This document shows, in pieces, positions 34,731-64,000 of a stretch of 64,000 nucleotides of DNA. The stretch's first letter is position 1. Each line of letters opens with the position of its first letter. The translations under genes were made by a program, and so were the position numbers. The notes beneath the pieces are model-generated. The model was not told the origin of the DNA. It saw only the letters and a list, made by a program, of their open reading frames with translations, and did no database searches. The DNA comes from Strigops habroptila. Its lineage: Eukaryota > Chordata > Aves > Psittaciformes > Psittacidae. Location of the stretch: positions 46,400,744-46,464,743 of the forward strand of contig NC_044279.2 of assembly GCF_004027225.2 (NCBI RefSeq), in the 5' to 3' direction.

Positions 34731-37490
34731 GCACATGCACAGTTCTGGCAAATCAGACTCCTATGCAGCTGAAGAGCTTAATGCTTGCTGTTGGGGTTGT
34801 GTGGTGGGGGAGGAAAAGGGGCTGTTAAGCAGGTGTTTGTTACCTGCAGCAAAGGGACCTGTGCAGCACAGCACAGCCTGCATCTGCTCGTGTTAATTGT
34901 GTTGTGAATCAATCACTCCTCCATGTACAGGGGTCTGCAGGTGAGGATCACTACGCTTGTCCAAGTAAGTAGGTGGTTTATTATGTATCTACCTGCCTTT
35001 GCATGTATTTTTCCTATGAAGTCCTCATAGGCCTTTTATGCTCATTTTTAAAGCCCTGCCCTTAGGACTTTCTGCTAAAGTGGGTCTTGAAGATATACCT
35101 GACAAATATCTACTGTAAGGCATAATGCTTTTGAAGTTTCCTGCTCAAGGCTTAAATTTAAAAGTGTTATCCTAATTCTCAGCACCTGCATATCTGCAAG
35201 CATGTCCAAAGTGCCTCTACGTGTAGAGCTGGAACCTTGTCTATAATCTGAGGTGCTTTCATATTAGCAGGCACAGAGGTACAAACAAACATCAAGGGCT
35301 CAGCTAGGTAAGGGGTCTTTTTATGAACTACGTGGGAGAAATATTTGGTCTTAAATGTTCATTCTCTACTGCTCATTCTTAAGTTGATTCACTGTTCATT
35401 CTTAGTCTAAAACCTAATTCTTCAAGCCTTCACACCAATTAAAAAGTGGAAGCAGCACATTAAAAACCCTTCACTGGGTACACCAACAGCCACATTGCAT
35501 GTTTTCCAGTGTGTTTACTGATAGTGAGATTTAAAGTAGAAGGCAGAAGATCATAGGGCGGGGCAGAAGGATGATAAAGGAGACAAATCCACAATCGCAC
35601 CTCTTACTGTGTCTGTCCTTCACTGATTCCCTACAATAGTCCTTGGCAGGCTAGGGAGGAGAAGGGAGGAGAAGGGGAGAAGATACCAAGTTTTCAGTCA
35701 GGTCCATACTAATACCAGATTTATTAGAACACAGCCTAGTTGATTTTGTAAAAGAGAAAAAGCTAGGAATTACTCATCTTTTTGGAAATTAAAATACAAC
35801 AGAAAGTACCTTTTCCAGAGTATTTTTTCTTTTTTATTTAAAACCACTAATTTAATACAGTAGTTTAGGATGATGGTCTTCAATGAATTAGGCTGATACA
35901 CTGATCAGAATATTAATGACCAATAAATGACGAGTAAAGACATACCTTCCAGTCTTTAAAAGTAGTGTTGTCAGAAAGCAAATCCTATTGCTTCCTACCA
36001 AAATGTCAATTCCAAGAGCTCCCTATTTCATGTAGTCTGTCTGACCCATGTGTCTTTCGACAGGTCCTATGACAACGATCTCAGTGTTCTAAATCGATAG
36101 CTCTCTCCTAAATCACACAGCACAAACCACTATGCAGTAGCTGCCAGCACAGTATTCAAAATAAACTCTCTGTTTCCCCACAAAGATCAGCCAAATAGAG
36201 GCTTACCTTCAGGAGATCTTGAGACTAACTTAGGTCATCATCACTGAAGATGCTTTGCACCTACAGCCATCAGAGCAACCAACTTGTACAAGAGAGAAAG
36301 TGTCAAGTTAAATCCTGTATTTGTAAAACTGAAATTGTCAAAGACAGCAGATATATCACCTAGGGTTTATTTGTAGAGTGGTTTGGAGGTTTTATTGTAG
36401 TACCTTAAATCAGAAGTTTTCGGTGGCTATTCAAGTTTAGAAGCATTTGAACTGTACACTCTGATTCTCTACAGGAGACTCTGAAAGCTTTTGAACAGGA
36501 AAAGCTAGTATTCAGTTTGTGCCTCAGCAATTACCACAGAGCAATGCCAAGATTGTGTGTTTGCTAAGGAGGAAGCCATGGTAAGTTTTCTGTATGATCG
36601 TACTTACAGTCTTCAGCATACTTTAGCTTCATGCCCTGTAAGAGAGACAGTCTGGGAAAGCAGATGAAGATGTTCAGAGAACTATTAGATACCGCTAGCT
36701 TTGCAATGAATCAAAGCGATACAGAATGCATACTTGTATTTCAGCAGGCAGCTGCTGCTTCAGAGTTGGATTCATACATGTCACTACACCAGAATTTCAT
36801 GCCAGGTGGTGTTCCAGTATTCCAGAATGTATGCTTCCATCAACCAAAAGCCATTAATTTCCAGAAATCCCCTTGCTAGTAATTTTTTCCCACCATGTTC
36901 CAGTACGAGCAAGCCAAGGAACCCTTTTTAACCTAGCAATTTTATACATTTTTAGAGAACTAGGAGATTTCACATACAAGTAGAAAAGAGTTACAGAGGA
37001 ATTCACTAAATCTTGATGATCAGATATGGCTGAAGCAGGTTACTGCCCATTTTCTGCAGTGCCAGGTATCCTTATCTATCTTTTAAAGGAATATACTCAG
37101 AACACTGACAATATCTGAAGTAGTCATAAACTTGTATGTGAACACAGAACAAAGTCCTCTGCCTGCTCCATACGAGACAGGAGAAACCTACTTCCTTCCT
37201 TGCAGTTGCTCATGTTTTGGACATAAACTATGTCAATCTTTTCTCCATTTACATATAATCTCCTATTAATGCTTCTGAATTACTGTGAAAGCATAAGAGC
37301 CACATCCAGTTTGTTTCTCCTGTGGAGGAATACTCTCTGTTTTGTGAGATTTACAGTGTAAGCACCAACTCTACCTTTATGCTTTGCAACTAGAATGGTC
37401 TCATTGCTAACTTTTTGTCTAGTGAGCTAACTTTTTAGTGCTCTCTTCTTTCAGGTGCTTAAGCCCATCCTGTCTTTCAAGCAAATCCTC
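34731..37490. other. intergenic, no recognised feature
   Basis: No coding exon, RNA gene or repeat family was recognised. Plus-strand frames at 36631-36931 show no domain and no splice context worth reporting. Confidence 0.5.
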
Positions 37491-37493
37491 ATC

Positions 37494-37690
37494 CTAGAAT
37501 CATAGAGTGGGTTAGGTTGGAAAGGACCTCAAGATCATCCAGTTCCAACCCCCTGCCACGGGCAGGGACACTTTCCACTAGACCAGGTTGCTCAAAGCCC
37601 TGTCCAACCTGGCCTTAAACACTGCCAGGGATGGAGCATTCATAACTTCCGTGGGCAGCCTGTTCCAGTGTGATAGCCTGTTCCAGTAAA
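37494..37690 (-). mobile_element. CR1 LINE 3' fragment, about 200 bp
   Basis: Begins tagaatcatagagtgggtta and continues with the antisense CR1 landmarks ttggaaaggacctcaagatc, ccctgccacgggcaggga and cactgccagggatggagca. It resembles the copy at 16514 closely in family and orientation. Confidence 0.92.
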
Positions 37691-38373
37691 GTAGACTTTA
37701 CTTCGAACAAGAAGGACAAGTGGTACCTGTAGGAGGCTTTTGGTTTAGACACTCTGTAAGCTGTATCTCCTTGACGGATACCGCGGTCTTGAAGAAGGTG
37801 ATTAGGTAGTTCTATGTACAGTCCAGGGGAGAAGATAAGCAGGAACAGCTCTAAGGCTCTCGATTCTGGCCCAGAACTTCCTGTGACCTGGCCCTGAATA
37901 AGCAGACCAGTTCAGGCTGGAGACAGGCTGGAGCTGGACCCTCCATGCTGGCCAGGCTCATGGAACAGAGTTAAGATATTTCAGTGAGGGCTTGAAATCT
38001 GCAAGATCAGAGGATACGCACTGCGTGGGGAAGAGGGTGAAGGTGGAAAAAAGGAACTCTTCAGAAGCAAGTATTTGCATCAGAAAAGCAGTCCGGACAT
38101 TCTGGCATTCTACTTCAATTTATGCAAAGCATAATATGATCTGGATCCTTCCAGGGGTCTGCAGAGGCTGGCATTACTGGCAGTGGACACTGAACTTATC
38201 AAGGCCTTTGGAATAACTTCCCAGTACAGCCAGCTATTCTTTCCGTGTTATCTTTCCATGAATATTACATTTGCTTACTCACTTTGAAATACATTGGAAA
38301 ACTTCCTTTTATTCTAAGAAAGTCTGAGAGTGTTAGTTCATATTTTTTGGCTGCTTACACTTGCTGCATTTAC

Positions 38374-38448
38374 CCGTTGGTTTGGCATTAAGGCACTTGT
38401 TTCCATTATTCTCTCCAGACTACTTGCGGATGCAGCATTTTCATCTTC
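38374..38448 (-). other. orphan exon-like segment
   Basis: On the minus strand a pyrimidine tract with acceptor gtcttaacag precedes 75 open nt that end at CGG|GTAAAT. The 25 codons read EDENAASASSLERIMETSAL and then MPNQR. I do not recognise the peptide. It lies about 3 kb downstream of the ATP2B1 stop and may be a chance ORF, a 3' exon of an unannotated transcript or part of the ATP2B1 3' region. Confidence 0.25.
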
Positions 38449-38774
38449 CTGTTAAGACCAATACAGAAAAAATGAGTCCCTTAGACTACAATTTTCAACC
38501 CCTCCCTCAAAGCCAAGATTATATGTCCTAACATTTGTCTTGTACACATGTGCAGTAGACATCCTACCCAGAATACTGCATTTTAAGCCACTTCAAACAG
38601 CAGCCGGTCTAGAACTGCATTTATAAGTTACTATTGCTTGACCATAATACCACATACACCATGACCTCTCAAAACGGAATGAGCTTAAAGTCGTAGCAAG
38701 AGCTATTTTACAGAACTGGCATGCATTCCAGGTTTAAATCAGTACTGTACTGACATTCAAGAATTTCAGTCCCC

Positions 38775-40383
38775 ATACAGACTGAGATGAACAGCACTTT
38801 TATTTATTTCAGTTACAAGAAGAAAGACAAGTAAACCTTACAACGAGAAAGGCAATGAAGGCCTCATGAGCTCAGTGATAATCACTTCATAATCTAGGCA
38901 ACATGTTATGATTTCTTGAGATCACAAAGAAAGCATACCCCAATCTTGAACAACTTTTCCTTGTTTCTGTAAAGAAGTTTCCTGTTAGCAGAAACAAGGA
39001 CCACCGATGTACAAAGCCTACATTCACCCTCCCGTTCCCCCTCAAAAGGCTTAAGTGTAGACTTTATTCCAAAAAAGTTAACATGCAGTCATGATCACAG
39101 CTAGAAGAGAGGGAAAAATTAAAGTCTGTCATCATATGAAGTTAAATTATGATGTGTTAATGAAATTAAATGGAGATACTTTCTCACATGGTAGTGTACT
39201 TCATGGGTAAAGAAACTCTTGTCATTTTAAGCCAATGCTTATTTAACTATTGTAGTAGGGAGAAAACAGCTTCCATAAAAACTGATCCCCCTACCAAGCA
39301 CTCTAGGTAAGAACTATGACTTAAGGTGCTAGAAATATGTGGGAGAAATCACTATACAAAGTGTCAAGTGCAAACCCCCCTTGCCTAGAATTCAGTGTAT
39401 TTACTTAAGTACAATAGAAAAGACTGAATTCAGGAGTGGTTGACAGTGCGATAGTGCTACAGGTTGAGCATCATCCATTAAAGGACAAACCCAAGCATGC
39501 ATGTATCCACCACAAGGGAGAGATACGCTTGAGCTTCCTCACCTGCTCATTTCTGCCCTTTGCTCTAGTATTCTTCTCCCTCATTACCAACTTAATTCCT
39601 GCACTCCTTTGAAGGGGGCCCCTTTAAAACCCCCCTAAATTCTGGATTATTTGGCAAAAAAACCCAAACCACTCGCTATTTTAAAGAACACAGAACTGGA
39701 AGAAGAAAGGAAGAAATAGAGTTCATGATTCATCTCTTCAGTTGCTCTTCTAAGCTGTATCAGACCTAGAAAACATAAGGACGTACTAGACCAAGTAACT
39801 GTTCCATCATCCTTGAGGCAGACCGTAACTTCTTCAGTCAATCGCTAGCAGGTCAGTTTTCGTGCACAAGATGTTAATCAACTGAAAAATGTATTTTCAC
39901 CCGTGCTGTATGTCAGTTCTCAGTTTCCCCTCACTTAAGTGGTCAGGGATACATTTATCATGCAGTACTCACAGAAAGTCTCAGAATTTCAGGCAGACCT
40001 ATTCATTCCCAAGGAGTATCCTTTTGGCTCAGTGAAGACTTTTGAGTATTTTAGCTTACATTCATTCTGAAGGCAGCCACCATTACTCCATTTACCCAAA
40101 GTACTATTGTTAGTGGGGCTGTTACCATCTTGAAATTGCACTGTAAAGTTAACCAGCAATATAAAAGAGTACTTTTCAGTGTTTCCAGTGAAGGAGCTGA
40201 GAAGAAAAAATCATCTGTAAGAAACCATTGCTGCAATTTTATTTTAACAAAAGGGCAGATTTATTCATGTTTACAAACAAGTTTCAAAAACAAAAAGGAG
40301 AACATGTATGCTACCCACTAACAACCTTTCAAAATGCCAACAGCCCTCATGCTGCATGAAGGATTCTATAGATTAGGGGGGGG

Positions 40384-40421
<38 letters not shown>

Positions 40422-41406
40422 CAGTTCCACTCACAGTTCACCAAGACAGCACTAAACTAACATGTTTAGACAAAAACAAAGGACTAAGATTCTGATGTAT
40501 TTTGATTTAATCCATTTTGCCCGAGATAACAGAAATATTTCAAGCAAGTTCCATCACATATTGATGTCCTGCATTAAACAATCCTACTAAGTTCTGAACA
40601 AAAGTTATTCAGTATGTTTCTCAAAATTTTTAAAAATTAAACAATTGTTTCAAAACCATTAAGTAGTAAATGTATTTAAGAAACTAATTAGGACAGAGGC
40701 CATAACTTCATTAGAACACCACTGCTCATGTTTTTACAAAGCATTAGTGTTATCTATTTGGCTATTAGTAGTAGCAATTTATCTACAATATTTAACAAGG
40801 TAAATTGCAGGCAAAATTTAGTACAGTTTCAATAGAAACACCCTTTTCCTGAAAATACAGCAGTATTTGAAGGACTAGTTTTTTTGTTTTGTTTTTTTAT
40901 TTTTTCTCTGCATCATTTATAAGGAAGCTTCCCATCTATGAACAGGAACAAAAAAGTATCTACAAACCTTGTAAACAGATCTGTATCATTTATAAACATA
41001 AATAATCCAAATTATTAACAGCCAACAGCAGAAATTAAAGTATCAATTCAATGATCCAGGGCCTCCTTGCCCTTCCCAGCCTTCCCCTCAGAAAAGGATC
41101 ATGATAAACTAAAGCTCTGCTAACACACTGTTCAGGACCATTCTTAAGTACAACAGATGATCCACAGGTCACTTATGCTGAGTTACTGTTTATCTGTCAG
41201 AGTTCATTATTACTCCCACCCCCAGAAAAGCACCCTCCAGTCTGGCAGAAAGCTTTTGTTTTTTAAAAAAATAAATCTACATTCGTACAAGTGTGTCTTC
41301 TGTTGAAGTCCGAGACAAGAATATCATCTTGTCCATCATAATGTGTGAAGAGACCCAGTTTCAATTTCTTTACAATGCAGCTAGTGTGTTAACATTCAGC
41401 TTACAA
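38775..41406 (-). other. ATP2B1: probable ATP2B1 3'UTR
   Basis: Sequence after the ATP2B1 stop. PMCA1 mRNAs carry a multi-kilobase 3'UTR (family knowledge), and no new exon is apparent here. Candidate poly(A) signals on the minus strand are AATAAA at 40896-40901 and a tandem AATAAATAAA near 38798-38808. The true end cannot be fixed by eye. A T35C8 tract (plus-strand 40376-40418) lies inside. Confidence 0.5.
40376..40418. repeat. G8-A35 homopolymer block
   Basis: Eight G are followed by 35 A on the plus strand, which is U35 C8 on the ATP2B1 transcript if the 3'UTR reaches it. It is prone to slippage. Confidence 0.95.
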
Positions 41407-63927
<22,521 letters not shown>

Positions 63928-64000
63928 CTAGGAGATAAGATCAAATAAAGTTTATCCACTGGGGTGTCCCCAAAATCAGAGATACTTACAAAGCTTACCA

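Noticed and set aside
63987..64000. GTAAGC and GTAAGT donor-like sequences at the right edge, considered as the end of ATP2B1 exon 7
   Set aside because: The expected preceding bases of that exon do not match what little is visible, and the exon itself would be outside the window.

Overview
The window is nuclear DNA of a vertebrate, almost certainly a bird. Genes are split by GT-AG introns, the promoter sits in a CpG island, and the dispersed repeats are dominated by CR1-type LINE fragments, which are typical of avian genomes. No prokaryotic, organellar or viral coding sequence was recognised. I could not narrow the species.

Three protein genes are present, all on the minus strand, in the same order as the mammalian ATP2B1 - GALNT4 - POC1B block. 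Reading in the direction of transcription (right to left): ATP2B1 (plasma-membrane Ca2+ pump PMCA1) enters from beyond position 64000. Fourteen constitutive coding exons and one alternative exon are visible, ending at 41407. Its N-terminal roughly 322 residues are outside the window. POC1B (centriolar seven-bladed WD40 protein) starts at 20112 inside a CpG island. Exons 1-9 (344 codons, the whole propeller) are visible to 2808, and the C-terminal exons lie beyond position 1. GALNT4 (Golgi polypeptide GalNAc-transferase 4) is a 583-residue intronless reading frame nested in POC1B intron 2 on the same strand. Exon junctions were worked out by hand, and every junction keeps a consistent codon phase.

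Layout: 1-2807 POC1B intron 9; 2808-20112 POC1B with GALNT4 inside; 20113-20450 promoter and a possible divergent plus-strand transcript; 20450-38700 intergenic DNA with at least six CR1 fragments, a 90-bp direct repeat pair, a 25-bp tandem duplication and a possible orphan exon; about 38.8-41.4 kb probable ATP2B1 3'UTR; 41407-64000 ATP2B1.

The most informative observations are regulatory. The 154-nt ATP2B1 splice-site-C exon keeps its internal donors at 87, 114 and 152 nt and a last exon readable in three frames. A perfect 17-bp hairpin lies 80-117 nt after the GALNT4 stop. A shared splice acceptor just before the GALNT4 ATG could be joined either to a GALNT4 leader exon or to POC1B exon 2. 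I found no convincing new multi-gene system; this is mostly an ordinary, well-conserved vertebrate locus.
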